NCBI RefSeq assembly: GCF_022200785.1
Contig: NZ_CP087585.1
Location: forward strand, 2,976,001-3,040,000
Length of the DNA stretch: 64,000 nucleotides
Reading direction: 5' to 3'
DNA from: Pedobacter mucosus
Lineage (GTDB): Bacteria; Bacteroidota; Bacteroidia; Sphingobacteriales; Sphingobacteriaceae
The position numbers were made by a program, and so were the translations under genes. The notes under the pieces are model-generated. The model saw only the letters and a program-made list of their open reading frames with translations. It had not been told where the DNA came from and did not search any database. Each line of letters starts with the position of its first letter. Position 1 is the stretch's first letter. This document shows positions 52,527 through 61,897 of the stretch, in pieces.

Positions 52527-55056
52527 CACCCTTCCAAAGCAAAACATACGTTTATCGTGGCTTTTTAAAATGGCTTGGCGAGATAGTAGAAAGAACCGAT
52601 CTCGATTATTGCTATTTATCTCCTCCATTGTTTTAGGCATTGCCGCACTTGTAGCCGTCTATTCTTTTAAAGATAATTTACAAAAGGATATAGATTCGCA
52701 AGCCAAAGAGTTAACAGGTGCCGACCTGATTTTGGAAAGTAGAAAAGGAATCAGCAAAGCGATGCAAAAGATGATCGATACGCTTGGCGACGAACATTCT
52801 GAAGAAAAAACTTTTGCCTCAATGGTTTATTTTCAGAAGAATGGTGGAAGCAGATTGGTTCAAATGAAAGCGCTAAAAGGCAGTTATCCATATTATGGTT
52901 CTATCGAAACCATTCCGATTTCTGCTGCCAAAGCTTTTCAATCGAACAGAGATGCTTTAGTAGATCAAACTTTAATGCTGCAATTTAGCGCAAAAGTTGG
53001 CGATTCGATTAAGGTTGGAAACTTGAATTTTAAGATTTTAGGAACGCTTACCAAAGCTCCTGGTCAAACAGGAATTTCATCAACCATTGCCCCAACGGTA
53101 TATATTCCTTTGCAATATCTGGCTAAAACTGAATTGATAAAAACAGGTAGCCGGCTGAGTAATAGGTTTTATTATCGTTATGATAATCCATCTGAAGTTG
53201 ATGCTTTTGTTAAAAAAAATGAGGCAAAATTTGAGAAAGAAGGTTTCGATGCCGACACAGTTGAATCTAGAAAAGAACAAACCGGAAAATCTTTTAGAGA
53301 TGTAAATCGATTTCTTGCTTTATCAGGTTTTATTGCGCTTTTGCTAGGATGCGTGGGCGTTGGAAGTGCTATTCATGTATACATTCAAGAAAAACTTACC
53401 GCCGTTGCAACCTTGCGTTGTTTGGGCTTAAAATCTCGCCACGCATTCTTCATTTACTTAATACAAATCTTTTTTATCGGTTTAATTGCAGCTGTAATTG
53501 GAGCTGCTTTGGGCACAGGCATTCAATTTTTATTGCCTTTAATTCTTAAAGATTTTATCCCTGTTGAAATTACGATGCAGGTTTCGTGGTTTGCAGTAGC
53601 ACAAGGGATTCTGTTAGGTTTAATAATATCTATTTTATTTGCTTTGCCTTCTCTTTTGTCGGTAAGGAAGATATCGCCTTTGAATGCCATACGGGTTTCC
53701 TTTGAAAAGTCAACAAGAAAAAGAGATCCGCTTACCTATGTCGTTTACATTTTAATGGCGCTGTTCATCCTTGGTTTTACACATTTACAAATGAAAACTT
53801 GGATTCAAACTTTAGCTTTTACGTTAAGTATTGGTATCGCATTTTTATTACTGATTGTACTTTCTAAAATATTAATGTTCTTGGTTAAAAAACTTTTGCC
53901 AAGTTCTGCCAATTATTTATGGCGACAAGGGTTTGCAAATCTTTACCGACCAAATAATCAAACTTTAATGCTTACGGTTTCCATCGGTTTATCAACCGCT
54001 TTTATTTGCACCCTATTTTTTGTTCAGGGAATTTTAATGAGCCGGGTTACGCTTTCTTCGGGAAACAATCAGCCAAATATGGTTTTGTTTGATATTCAAA
54101 ACACGCAAAAGAAAGGAATTGTTGATTTAACGAAGTCTTTCAATTTGCCATTAATGAATCAAGTTCCGGTAATTACCATGAGGATCGAAGAAATTAATGG
54201 TAAAAAAGCGAACGCTGATACCAATAATCGCCGGGCTTATCGAAATGAAATTCGGGCAACTTATCAAGATACTTTAACTGATGCTGAAAAAATTACTGCT
54301 GGTAAATGGATAGGTAAGGTTTCCGCAAACCAAGTCGTAAGTATATCCTTAGATCAACGATATGCTGACCAAATTCATGTTCGCTTAAACGATAAAATCC
54401 TTTTCAATGTTCAAGGAATGATGATTCCAACTGTTGTTGGTAGTTTTAGAGAAATTAACTGGAGCCGGATGCAAACCAATTTTAGGGTAGTTTTTCCGTC
54501 GGGCGTTTTAGAAGAAGCTCCACAGTTTCATGTGCTCATGACTAAAGTTCCATCAAATAATATTTCTGCAAGTTATCAGGGCGAGGTGGTTCAAAAATAT
54601 CCAAATGTTTCTGTTATTGATTTAAATCTTGTGCTAAAACTGCTTGATGAATTGCTTAGCAAAATTGGTTTCGTAATCAAGTTTATGGCTGGTTTTAGTA
54701 TGGTTACCGGTTGGATTGTATTAATTTCTGCAGTACTTACCAGTAAAAATCAACGAATAAAAGAAAGCATATTGCTTAGAACAATAGGCGCAAGTAAAAA
54801 ACAAATTGTAAGAATAAATGCGATAGAATATTTCTTTTTAGGCGCCTTTGCTGCTGGTGCCGGTTTAATTTTAGCGGTTACAGGAAGTTGGGCTTTGGCA
54901 AAATTTAGCTTTGACGCTAATTTTGTTCCTCCTTTTATACCAACAATACTACTTTTTGGTTCTGTAGTTTTATTGGTCGTGATTACAGGCGTTTTAAGCA
55001 CTAGAAGTGTTTTAAATCAACCGCCACTTAAAATTTTACGAAACGAAGGCAACTAA
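52504..55056 (+). CDS. FtsX-family ABC permease (YbbP-like)
   Basis: 850 residues, from the ATG at 52504 (a second in-frame ATG at 52519 is possible). N-terminal helix region WLFKMAWRDSRKNRSRLLLFISSIVLGIAA (about 15-44), a large periplasmic MacB-core domain, and two sets of three to four helices (about 260-410 and 420-520, with a final set at about 720-850) match YbbP-type permeases with two FtsX domains. FtsX repeats IQEKLTAVATLRCLGLKSRH (about 294-313) and KESILLRTIGASKKQIVR (about 750-767) are conserved. With the ATPase it probably moves or extracts lipids or lipoproteins at the envelope; the substrate is unknown. Confidence 0.92.
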   Translation: MKTPLMPNTLPKQNIRLSWLFKMAWRDSRKNRSRLLLFISSIVLGIAALVAVYSFKDNLQKDIDSQAKELTGADLILESRKGISKAMQKMIDTLGDEHSEEKTFASMVYFQKNGGSRLVQMKALKGSYPYYGSIETIPISAAKAFQSNRDALVDQTLMLQFSAKVGDSIKVGNLNFKILGTLTKAPGQTGISSTIAPTVYIPLQYLAKTELIKTGSRLSNRFYYRYDNPSEVDAFVKKNEAKFEKEGFDADTVESRKEQTGKSFRDVNRFLALSGFIALLLGCVGVGSAIHVYIQEKLTAVATLRCLGLKSRHAFFIYLIQIFFIGLIAAVIGAALGTGIQFLLPLILKDFIPVEITMQVSWFAVAQGILLGLIISILFALPSLLSVRKISPLNAIRVSFEKSTRKRDPLTYVVYILMALFILGFTHLQMKTWIQTLAFTLSIGIAFLLLIVLSKILMFLVKKLLPSSANYLWRQGFANLYRPNNQTLMLTVSIGLSTAFICTLFFVQGILMSRVTLSSGNNQPNMVLFDIQNTQKKGIVDLTKSFNLPLMNQVPVITMRIEEINGKKANADTNNRRAYRNEIRATYQDTLTDAEKITAGKWIGKVSANQVVSISLDQRYADQIHVRLNDKILFNVQGMMIPTVVGSFREINWSRMQTNFRVVFPSGVLEEAPQFHVLMTKVPSNNISASYQGEVVQKYPNVSVIDLNLVLKLLDELLSKIGFVIKFMAGFSMVTGWIVLISAVLTSKNQRIKESILLRTIGASKKQIVRINAIEYFFLGAFAAGAGLILAVTGSWALAKFSFDANFVPPFIPTILLFGSVVLLVVITGVLSTRSVLNQPPLKILRNEGN

Positions 55057-55071
55057 TTTTATCTTTACCTG

Positions 55072-55254
55072 ATGATTAGATTAAATAATGATACACCAAG
55101 CGAGGTTCTTCAGGACGTAAAAATAGGAAGTTTAGTTACCGATACTTTTAGTAAGACAGGTCTGGTAGAAAGTATCGATATTAGTGATGATGGTTTGTAT
55201 CGCATTTACGAGTTTAATCTTGTAACTGGCAGAACCATCACCATTAAAAAATAA
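55072..55254 (+). CDS. Hypothetical small protein
   Basis: 60 residues, start ATG 55072, 15 bases after the permease stop and 22 bases before the GntP start. The sequence (IGSLVTDTFSKTGLVESIDI, then DGLYRIYEFNLVTGRTITIKK) looks like a short beta-rich domain, soluble, with no signal. It is not a known family to me. Its position inside an otherwise compact plus-strand run and a start-stop frame free of overlap make a true gene likely, but no function can be given. Confidence 0.6.
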   Translation: MIRLNNDTPSEVLQDVKIGSLVTDTFSKTGLVESIDISDDGLYRIYEFNLVTGRTITIKK

Positions 55255-55276
55255 CGCTAACCAAATATAAATCCAT

Positions 55277-56566
55277 ATGTCGCTTTTCATTTTACTGTTT
55301 GGCATTCTTTTGCTTTTTGTATTGATCATTAAAAAGATTAATCCAATGATTGCGCTCATAGCCGTAGCAATAATTACCGGTTTGTTGTTGGGCATGCCCG
55401 CAGCAAAAGTAATGAAATCTATAAGTGATGGAATTGGCAGCACTTTAGGCAGCATGGTAATGGTACTTGCCCTTGGTGCCATGATGGGAAAACTAATTGA
55501 AGATAGCGGTTCTGCCAAAAAAATTGTGTTTATTTTAATCAAAGCTTTTGGCAAAAAAAACATTCAATGGGCGGTTTTGTTAACTGGATTATTGGTTGGA
55601 ATACCACTGTTTTACAATGCTGGTTTTGTGGTATTAATTCCTTTGGTTTTTGCAATCGCATCAGCCACCGGTTTATCAAAATTATATATCGGCATTCCGA
55701 TGGCCGCAGCGCTTTCCGTTACTCACGGTTTTTTACCGCCACATCCCGGTCCGGTTGCACTGGCTGGAATATTTCATGCTGATATTGGTAAAACACTGAT
55801 TTTCGGTTTAATTTTAAGCGTTCCGATAGCCATTCTAGCTGGAATTTATTTTCCACGAATTATCATCAAGCGAGATCAAAACGCATCAGCAAGTGATTTT
55901 AACATCATTCCGGATGAAAATCTTCCATCTGGACTAAGAAGTTTTATTACTGCGTTATTGCCTGTTTTTTTAATTATTGCTGGTACTGTAGGTAGTGGCA
56001 TCAATGGTGATTTTGTTTCGAAACCCATCTTTATTTTCCTAGCTGATCCAACTGTTGCATTACTTATCTCGGTTATCATCGCATTGATGGTTCAAAAAGC
56101 TACTATCGCCAAAGCAATGGAATCGTGTGCCGAAGGTGTGAAAAGTATTGCGATGATTATTTTAATTATAGCCGCTGGCGGAGCTTTTAAGCAGATTTTG
56201 ATCGATAGCGGCATGGGCGAAACGGTTAAAGACCTTACCGGAAACCTCAATCTATCTCCACTTTTATTAGCATGGTTAATCACAGCGGCGCTTCGGGTTA
56301 CGCTTGGTTCGGCAACGGTGGCCGCACTTACGGCATCTGGAATGGTGTTGCCACTGATTGGTCCACATGCATCGCCTGAATTAATGGTTTTATCCGTCGG
56401 TGCTGGGAGTTTGATGTTTTCGCATGTAAATGATACCGGTTTTTGGATGTTTAAAGAATATTTTAATCTTACTTTAAAACAAACTTTTGGCACTTGGACC
56501 ATTATGGAAAGTATTGTTTCCGTACTTGGTTTGGTTGGTGTATTAATCCTGAATCAGTTTATTTAG
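55277..56566 (+). CDS. GntP-family gluconate:H+ symporter-like permease
   Basis: 429 residues with about 12 hydrophobic segments. GntP/DsdX features include KINPMIALIAVAIITGLLLGMP (about 15-36), GSTLGSMVMVLALGAMMGKLIEDSGSA (about 54-80), VTHGFLPPHPGPVALAGIF (about 149-167), LRVTLGSATVAALTASGMVLP (about 337-357) and a final VNDTGFWMFKEYFNLT (about 385-400). Substrates of this family are gluconate, glycerate or D-serine; none can be singled out. Downstream lies the structured repeat array instead of a metabolic partner. Confidence 0.92.
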   Translation: MSLFILLFGILLLFVLIIKKINPMIALIAVAIITGLLLGMPAAKVMKSISDGIGSTLGSMVMVLALGAMMGKLIEDSGSAKKIVFILIKAFGKKNIQWAVLLTGLLVGIPLFYNAGFVVLIPLVFAIASATGLSKLYIGIPMAAALSVTHGFLPPHPGPVALAGIFHADIGKTLIFGLILSVPIAILAGIYFPRIIIKRDQNASASDFNIIPDENLPSGLRSFITALLPVFLIIAGTVGSGINGDFVSKPIFIFLADPTVALLISVIIALMVQKATIAKAMESCAEGVKSIAMIILIIAAGGAFKQILIDSGMGETVKDLTGNLNLSPLLLAWLITAALRVTLGSATVAALTASGMVLPLIGPHASPELMVLSVGAGSLMFSHVNDTGFWMFKEYFNLTLKQTFGTWTIMESIVSVLGLVGVLILNQFI

Positions 56567-56615
56567 TTTTTACCTCTAATCCTCGCTCTGTGTCCTTGCA
56601 GATAGAATTGAGATT

Positions 56616-57545
56616 CTATTCCTCGGTCTGTGTCCTCACAGCCTGAAATTATAAGTTTTCTTTTGGAAATGAATGGCAGTTTCTTTGTGGGCAAAGCAGT
56701 CCCGCCTTTTGCTAAATTGCGAAGAAAAATCGCAATACCGCTGCCGGTCGGGTTTATTAAACAAAGATTGTTCTTACTCATATTTATAAATTATACAAAT
56801 GAACCTAGCCAAAAGCTACCAACTTCAAAGATAAACCAGATTGAACGGATGCCGATTCTATTCCTCGGTCTGTGTCCTCACAGACTGAAATTATAAGTTT
56901 TCTTTTGGAAATGAATGGCAGTTTCTTTGTGGGCAAAGCAGTCCCGCCCTTTGCTAAATTGCGAAGAAAAATCGCAATACCGCTTTCGGTCAGGTTTATT
57001 AAACAAAGATTGTTTAGGATTTATAAATTGTATTCCTCGGTCTGTGTCCTCACAGACTGAAATTATAAGTTTTCTTTTGGAAATGAATGGCAGTTTCTTT
57101 GTGGGCAAAGCAGTCCCGCCCTTTGCTGAATTGCGAAGAAAAATCGCAATACCGCTTTCGGTCGGGTTTATTAAACAAAGATTGTTTTTACTCATATTTA
57201 TAAATTATAGAAATGAAACCTAGCAAAAAGCTACTAACTTCAAATATAAACTAGATTGAACGGATGCCGATTCTATTCCTCGGTCTGTGTCCTCACAGAC
57301 TGAAATTATAGGTTTTCTTTTGGAAATGAATGGCAGTTTCTTTGTGGACAAAGCAGCCCCGCCTTTTGCTAAATTGCGAAGAAAAATCGCAATACCGCTG
57401 CCGGTCGGGTTTATTAAACAAAGATTGTTTTTAGGCCTATTTATAACTGTAGAAAGAAAAGTAGGCCAAAAGCTACCAACTTCAAAAATAAACCAGATTG
57501 AACGGATGCCGATTCCTTCAAAGCGGCAGGAGGTAAAGCGGGACT
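56616..57545. repeat. Tandem array of four long structured repeats
   Basis: This kilobase (56567-57600) contains no credible gene. Copies start at 56616, 56858, 57029 and 57273 with spacings of 242, 171 and 244 bases; copy 2 lacks the 3' ~70 bases. Each copy begins CTATTCCTCGGTCTGTGTCC, makes a 7-bp hairpin (GTCTGTG / CACAGAC) and continues through TTTTGGAAATGAATGGCAG and AGTCCCGCC. A second hairpin (ATTGCGA / TCGCAAT) and GGTCGGGTTTATTAAACAAA follow. A partial earlier copy begins at about 56581. Short ORFs on both strands are by-products of the repeats. The core matches the dispersed copies at 13931, 17576 and 27111. Confidence 0.9.
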
Positions 57546-57599
57546 AATTCCGCCAAAGGCTTAAGACCGATAATTTCCAAGAAAAAATAATTACAAAAA

Positions 57600-57627
57600 A
57601 TCCGTAGCATCAAAGAACACTACGGAT
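57600..57627 (-). terminator. Terminator of the HbpS/GlcG-like gene
   Basis: ATCCGTAG / CTACGGAT (57600-57607, 57620-57627) with a T-run on the minus strand, 13 bases past the stop at 57641. Confidence 0.8.
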
Positions 57628-57640
57628 CTATATAAATTTT

Positions 57641-58042
57641 TTATTTAAAAGCTGATGCGCCAGCATTTGCAACTTCATGATCATCATCTACCGTGCTTCC
57701 TGAAACGCCAATCGCACCAATAACGTTTCCCTCAGCATTTTTTAAAACAACGCCGCCAGGAAAAGTAATTAAGCCTCCATTTGAATGCTCAATATTAAAA
57801 AGTGGCTGGCCTGGTTGCACCAAAGGCGTTAGAGCTGCGGTATCCATTAAAAACCAATTTGCAGTTTTCGCTTTTTTCTGCGCAATATCTGCAGAGCCTA
57901 ACCATGCGCCATCCATACGAACAAACGCAACAAGATTACTCCCTGAATCAACTACTGCAATGTTCATTTTAGTTCCAATTTCTGCTGCTTTAGCTTTTGC
58001 TTTTTCGATAATATTCTCCGCCTGTTCTAGTGTAATATTCAT
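57641..58042 (-). CDS. GlcG/HbpS-family haem-binding-like protein
   Basis: 133 residues forming one DUF336/HbpS-GlcG domain: [30 protein letters not shown] (about 4-33), [25 protein letters not shown] (about 36-60), a central [24 protein letters not shown] (about 74-97) and the closing [19 protein letters not shown] (about 107-125). The known relative HbpS binds haem; others are linked to glycolate or cofactor metabolism. No signal peptide, so probably cytoplasmic. Lies upstream of an oxidoreductase gene on the same strand but separated from it by 114 bases. Confidence 0.88.
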   Translation of the reverse strand: MNITLEQAENIIEKAKAKAAEIGTKMNIAVVDSGSNLVAFVRMDGAWLGSADIAQKKAKTANWFLMDTAALTPLVQPGQPLFNIEHSNGGLITFPGGVVLKNAEGNVIGAIGVSGSTVDDDHEVANAGASAFK

Positions 58043-58156
58043 AATTTATATTGGATTAGTGAAAATTTATAACAAACGAAATTTTCAAAAGGTTTGTTAA
58101 ATACTGCATTATAAAGAAAACGCACACTGTTTATGGTAATTTTTAAACCTTAAATT

Positions 58157-59008
58157 TTATCGTAAAGCTTTTGTTATTGCAATAATATCTTCTTCGCCCA
58201 ATTCAGTTTCTGCATTATTGAAAGTTTCTAAAGCAGTTTTCGCTAACGGTGAAGAAAGGCCTTCGTTTTTCGCTAATTTCAAATCTTTAACAATATGTTT
58301 CAATGCAAATGCAGCATTGTAATTTTCGGTAGCTATGGCTTCACCCTTAATCTTCGTGAAAATATTTCCAATAGCTGCATTGTTAATTAGCATGAGTAAA
58401 TCTTCAGTTTTTATCCCTTTATGGTTAGCAAAATTCACCGTTTCCGCCAAACCTTGTGCGTATAACGCTAATAAAGAATTTATAGCAAGTTTTGCACTGT
58501 TTCCAATACCAACCTCGCCGATTAACATTGCCAGTTTACCTAACTTTTCTAAAATTGGTTTTACTTTTTCAAAAACATTTTCATCACCACCAACCATAAT
58601 TACCAACTGTCCGGTTTCTGCTTGTTTTACACTTCCTGAAACTGGTGCGTCGAGGTAATGATTACCCTTCTCTAAACATTTTATTGCCATAGTTTTTGAA
58701 ATAGCAGGAGAAACTGTACTCATATTTATAATAATTCTGTTGCTAGCCTTTGATTTAAACAAACCATTTTCTCCATCAAAAATATCATTAACAGCTCGAT
58801 CATCAGAAACCATTAGAAAAACAACATCAACTTTTTCTATTAATTCTGATGGTGTTTCGGCAATTTCAGCACCGATTTCTTTAAGCGAATTTTCCTTGGC
58901 TTTATTTCTATTGAATACAGTGACTACGTAATTCGCGTTAATTAATTGTTTAGCCATTGGGATTCCCATATTTCCTAAACCTATCCAGCCTATTTTTACT
59001 ATGCTCAT
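58157..59008 (-). CDS. NAD(P)-dependent beta-hydroxyacid dehydrogenase (3-hydroxyisobutyrate dehydrogenase-like)
   Basis: 283 residues. N-terminal Rossmann motif GWIGLGNMGIPMAKQLINAN (about 8-27), VVFLMVSDDRAV, substrate-binding DAPVSGSVKQAETGQL (about 120-135) and the catalytic Lys segment GIGNSAKLAINSLLALY (about 166-182) are all present. It oxidises or reduces small beta-hydroxy acids; the particular compound (3-hydroxyisobutyrate, glyoxylate/succinic semialdehyde or tartronate semialdehyde) is not decidable. The nearby genes do not clarify the pathway. Confidence 0.9.
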   Translation of the reverse strand: MSIVKIGWIGLGNMGIPMAKQLINANYVVTVFNRNKAKENSLKEIGAEIAETPSELIEKVDVVFLMVSDDRAVNDIFDGENGLFKSKASNRIIINMSTVSPAISKTMAIKCLEKGNHYLDAPVSGSVKQAETGQLVIMVGGDENVFEKVKPILEKLGKLAMLIGEVGIGNSAKLAINSLLALYAQGLAETVNFANHKGIKTEDLLMLINNAAIGNIFTKIKGEAIATENYNAAFALKHIVKDLKLAKNEGLSSPLAKTALETFNNAETELGEEDIIAITKALR

Positions 59009-59174
59009 TTATATTGCTTTTTATTTGTTAATGTTAAACAAAATTAAAGAAGAAATGATGTTGATATTTTTTTGATTTCATATTCTTTTATGGAAAAATG
59101 TTTGTTTATCTAACTTAATAATCAAGCAAAATAATATTCAAAAGTTTACCTTAGTAGTTCAGAGATTTATTTAT

Positions 59175-60278
59175 ATGAGCAGTTTATTAAAAGATTTATA
59201 TTCCCCTTTGTTTTACGAAAAACTCGCTAATGTCTTAAACACTATTCTTCCAAATTTTAACAAACCTCACTTTATATCGCAGATTTATTCTCCAGAATTT
59301 GAGGCAAAAGAATTGAAAGAAAGGATGAGTCATACGGCAAATGTGCTTCATCAATTTTTGCCTGAAGACTATGCCAAAGCAATATCAATAATCAAAAAAA
59401 TAATTAATGAGTTAAGAAATAGAGGGATTGGCGAGGATGGTTTAGCCTATATGTTTCTTCCTAATTACATCGAAATTTATGGTGTTAATCACTTGGAAGA
59501 ATCTATTGAAGCACTCGAATTTACCACTCAATTTGTAAGTTGTGAATATGCAGTTCGACCATTTATATTAAAATTTGAGGCTAAAATGATGGCAGAGATG
59601 CAAAAATGGTCTACTCACAAAAATTTTAAAGTAAGGCGCTTTGCAAGCGAAGGTTGCAGGCCACGTTTGCCATGGGCAATGGGAATCCCAAATTTGAAAA
59701 AAGATACTAGCGCTATTCTTCCAATTTTGGAAAATTTAAAAAATGATTCTTCTGAATTTGTTAGAAAAAGCGTTGCCAACAACTTAAATGATATTTCAAA
59801 AGACCATCCAGAAACAGTACTTAATATCGCAAAAAAATGGGCTGGAATTAGCCCCGAAACTGATGCCATTATAAAACATGGTTGCAGAAGTTTATTAAAG
59901 CAAGGCCATGTAGAAATATTGAAACATTACGGTTTGGATGACACAAATATTCATTTATCTCATTTTAAAATTTTAACACCTGAAGTTGAAATTGGTGAAA
60001 GTTTAGAATTTTCCTTCTCGTTGTTAAATGATAATATATTTGATCAAAATGTGCGACTTGAATATGCAATTTATTATAAAAAGCAGAACGGCCAAAACAC
60101 TAAGAAAGTGTATAAAATATCGGAGCGGATTTATCCAGCCAAAGCTAAAATAGATATTATTCGTAAACAGAAATTTATATTGATTACAACCAGAAAGTTT
60201 CATTTAGGTAACCATCAAATTTCCATCATAATTAATGGTTCCGAAAAGGAAATCGCACATTTTGAGCTAGTTGGTTAG
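59175..60278 (+). CDS. DNA alkylation repair protein, AlkC-like
   Basis: 367 residues. Residues about 1-245 are a HEAT-like helical repeat domain with LYSPLFYEKLANVL, WSTHKNFKVRRFASEGCRPRLPW (about 139-161) and DSSEFVRKSVANNLNDISKDHPE, typical of the AlkC/AlkD glycosylases that excise alkylated bases such as 3-methyladenine. Unlike AlkD, there is a C-terminal extension of about 110 residues rich in beta strands (FKILTPEVEIGESLEFSFSL ... QISIIINGSEKEIAHFELVG), an Ig-like module as in the AlkC branch. The 3' end overlaps the convergent NUDIX gene by 4 bases. Confidence 0.9.
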   Translation: MSSLLKDLYSPLFYEKLANVLNTILPNFNKPHFISQIYSPEFEAKELKERMSHTANVLHQFLPEDYAKAISIIKKIINELRNRGIGEDGLAYMFLPNYIEIYGVNHLEESIEALEFTTQFVSCEYAVRPFILKFEAKMMAEMQKWSTHKNFKVRRFASEGCRPRLPWAMGIPNLKKDTSAILPILENLKNDSSEFVRKSVANNLNDISKDHPETVLNIAKKWAGISPETDAIIKHGCRSLLKQGHVEILKHYGLDDTNIHLSHFKILTPEVEIGESLEFSFSLLNDNIFDQNVRLEYAIYYKKQNGQNTKKVYKISERIYPAKAKIDIIRKQKFILITTRKFHLGNHQISIIINGSEKEIAHFELVG

Positions 60279-60742
60279 ATTTGGCTCGATGATAATTTTA
60301 AAATTAATTGATCTAAAAAAGAAATTTGTCGCTCATTGATTAACAAAATCGCTTCTTCATAATTAGCCCAAATGGCCTTATCAACTTCAGGATAGCTTTT
60401 CTTTTTTCCTGATTTTGGCGGCCATTCTATTTCAAATGTATTGCTAACCAAATTGGAAATATCAAAATCACCTTCAATAGCCCAACATAAAACTTTTTTC
60501 CCACCTTTTTGGGTAATTGCATCCAGTTCAATAAATTCTCCTTCGGGTGTAAAACCAATCTCCTCATTAAATTCCCTGATGGCTGCATCAAGTGGTTTCT
60601 CGTTAGTAAATAATTCACCCTTCGGGATGGTCCAAAAACCTGCATCTTTCCTAGCGAAAAACGGACCACCGGGGTGCACCAAAAAAAATGCTAAACCCTC
60701 ATCAAATTTCTTAAAAAGCAATATACCTGCACTCAGTTTCAT
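60275..60742 (-). CDS. NUDIX hydrolase
   Basis: 155 residues. Nudix box intact: GELFTNEKPLDAAIREFNEE followed by IGF (about 42-64), with the REx2EE metal-binding part. Start MKLSAGILLFKKFDEGLAFF and VHPGGPFFARKDAGFWTIPKG match a family often annotated as a (di)nucleotide/NTP pyrophosphohydrolase; the real substrate (Ap4A, sugar nucleotide or other) is not evident. Probably cytosolic. Its 3' end overlaps the AlkC-like gene on the other strand. Confidence 0.92.
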   Translation of the reverse strand: MKLSAGILLFKKFDEGLAFFLVHPGGPFFARKDAGFWTIPKGELFTNEKPLDAAIREFNEEIGFTPEGEFIELDAITQKGGKKVLCWAIEGDFDISNLVSNTFEIEWPPKSGKKKSYPEVDKAIWANYEEAILLINERQISFLDQLILKLSSSQI

Positions 60743-60796
60743 CGTTTAATTTAAGTTATTTTACCTCTAAATACATTATCAAAATTGTTTTAAAAC

Positions 60797-60828
60797 AAAA
60801 AAATCGTGGTTGTTAGACCCCGATTTTT
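60797..60828 (-). terminator. Terminator of the 63-residue hypothetical gene
   Basis: AAAAATCG and CGATTTTT arms with GG/CC extension around a 9-base loop, and a T-run on the minus strand, 20-50 bases after the stop at 60850. It may also limit read-through toward the NUDIX gene. Confidence 0.7.
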
Positions 60829-60849
60829 TATTTCTATAAATCCTCTTCT

Positions 60850-61041
60850 TTATAATAGACCATACAAACCGTGTGCATAATTTCGCAATGATGAAGAAAC
60901 TGACTTCATCTTTTCTGGTGATGGTCCTTTAACTTTATAAGCCTCAGGATGTAATTCTAATGATTGATCGTTAATTTGTTCTACCGTGTTCTTGTTGCCT
61001 AATGTGGCATTCTGTTCGTCGCTTATCTTTAAAGGTGCCAT
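60850..61041 (-). CDS. Hypothetical small protein
   Basis: 63 residues (MAPLKISDEQNATLGNKNTV ... NYAHGLYGLL). Soluble, slightly polar, without signal peptide or known domain. The length, independent terminator and lack of overlap on the opposite strand suggest a real gene. The C-terminal KMKSVSSSLRNYAHGLYGLL could be an amphipathic helix. No function can be inferred from context. Confidence 0.6.
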   Translation of the reverse strand: MAPLKISDEQNATLGNKNTVEQINDQSLELHPEAYKVKGPSPEKMKSVSSSLRNYAHGLYGLL

Positions 61042-61348
61042 GTATATAATTTTTATATAATATTAACATGGCAGTTAGGAATAAGTTTGTGTAAAACTGT
61101 AAGTTTCTGTGTAATAATTATGATTGAATTGATAAAGCGATTATTCTTCTATTTTTTTAAATTGAGAATTCAATTTTTGAGTTAATAGGCTTAACAAGCT
61201 CTGCCTATTTTTCCATCTTTATAGAAGAAAGTTGAATGGTTTTCCATCTGCAAGTTACTACTATAAGCTCTACAATAATTTATTAATTTTTAAATAAAAA
61301 AGGGCCATTTCTTTATCAGAAATGGCCCTTGTTATAATGTTATTAACT
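61042..61348. other. Non-coding gap with the DUF2911 gene's terminator
   Basis: 307 bases. At 61300-61330 AAGGGCCATTTCT / AGAAATGGCCCTT is a 13-bp stem with a 5-base loop and a minus-strand T-run, the terminator of the DUF2911 gene (61349). The remainder is AT-rich and shows no gene, promoter match or repeat to me. Confidence 0.75.
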
Positions 61349-61867
61349 TTATTTAATCGCTACTGGAACAGAAGTTTTATCCCATTCTAAAGAAAATCCA
61401 CTACTTGTAATTTTGTATACTAACCGCTCTTGCGTTGCCTTTAATGCTTTGGTTTTAACATCAACCCTTAACTGATCTTTAGCTTCCTCGTATTTATATG
61501 CACCCCATTGTTTTGGTTCTTTGTTAAAAATGGCTGTCCAGGTACCGCTTTCTTTTGGTAATAAGAAGAATCCATATTTTCCAGCAGGTAGAGTTTTACC
61601 TTGAACTTGAATGTCTTTATCAGTTTCGAAAGTGGTTGCTTCGTTTGCACCCGCACGCCAAACTTTATCCCAAGCTTCTAAACCACCCCAAATTTTACGC
61701 CCTTTAACCGCAGGACTGCTATAGTTAATGGTAATTGTTGCTCCTTTTACCTTTCCGGTAGCTGTAGCAGCAGGACTTGGTTTCGGTGCTGCGTCTTGTG
61801 CCATTGCACCTACGGAAACGGTTACCGCTGTAACGAGTAATGCGATGGTTTTAATCATAGTTTTCAT
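61349..61867 (-). CDS. DUF2911-family secreted protein
   Basis: 172 residues. Signal peptide [24 protein letters not shown], then a Pro/Ala/Ser linker ([19 protein letters not shown]). The DUF2911 domain starts [20 protein letters not shown] and continues [18 protein letters not shown] (about 70-87), [18 protein letters not shown] and a closing strand [16 protein letters not shown]. The family is very common in Bacteroidota and has no defined activity. Periplasmic or surface-exposed by its signal. It lies upstream of a terminator and 30 bases downstream of the symporter gene, so the two may share a transcript. Confidence 0.88.
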   Translation of the reverse strand: MKTMIKTIALLVTAVTVSVGAMAQDAAPKPSPAATATGKVKGATITINYSSPAVKGRKIWGGLEAWDKVWRAGANEATTFETDKDIQVQGKTLPAGKYGFFLLPKESGTWTAIFNKEPKQWGAYKYEEAKDQLRVDVKTKALKATQERLVYKITSSGFSLEWDKTSVPVAIK

Positions 61868-61897
61868 ATTATTATTATCTGTTTTTGTTGTTTTAAT

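Noticed and set aside
56616..57545. CRISPR array or tRNA/rRNA cluster
   Set aside because: Long repeats without spacers, no cas genes, and the hairpins do not fit tRNA cloverleaf features.
56563..57547. Several frames on both strands across the repeat array
   Set aside because: They repeat each other because the DNA repeats, and each is broken at different points; not conserved protein.
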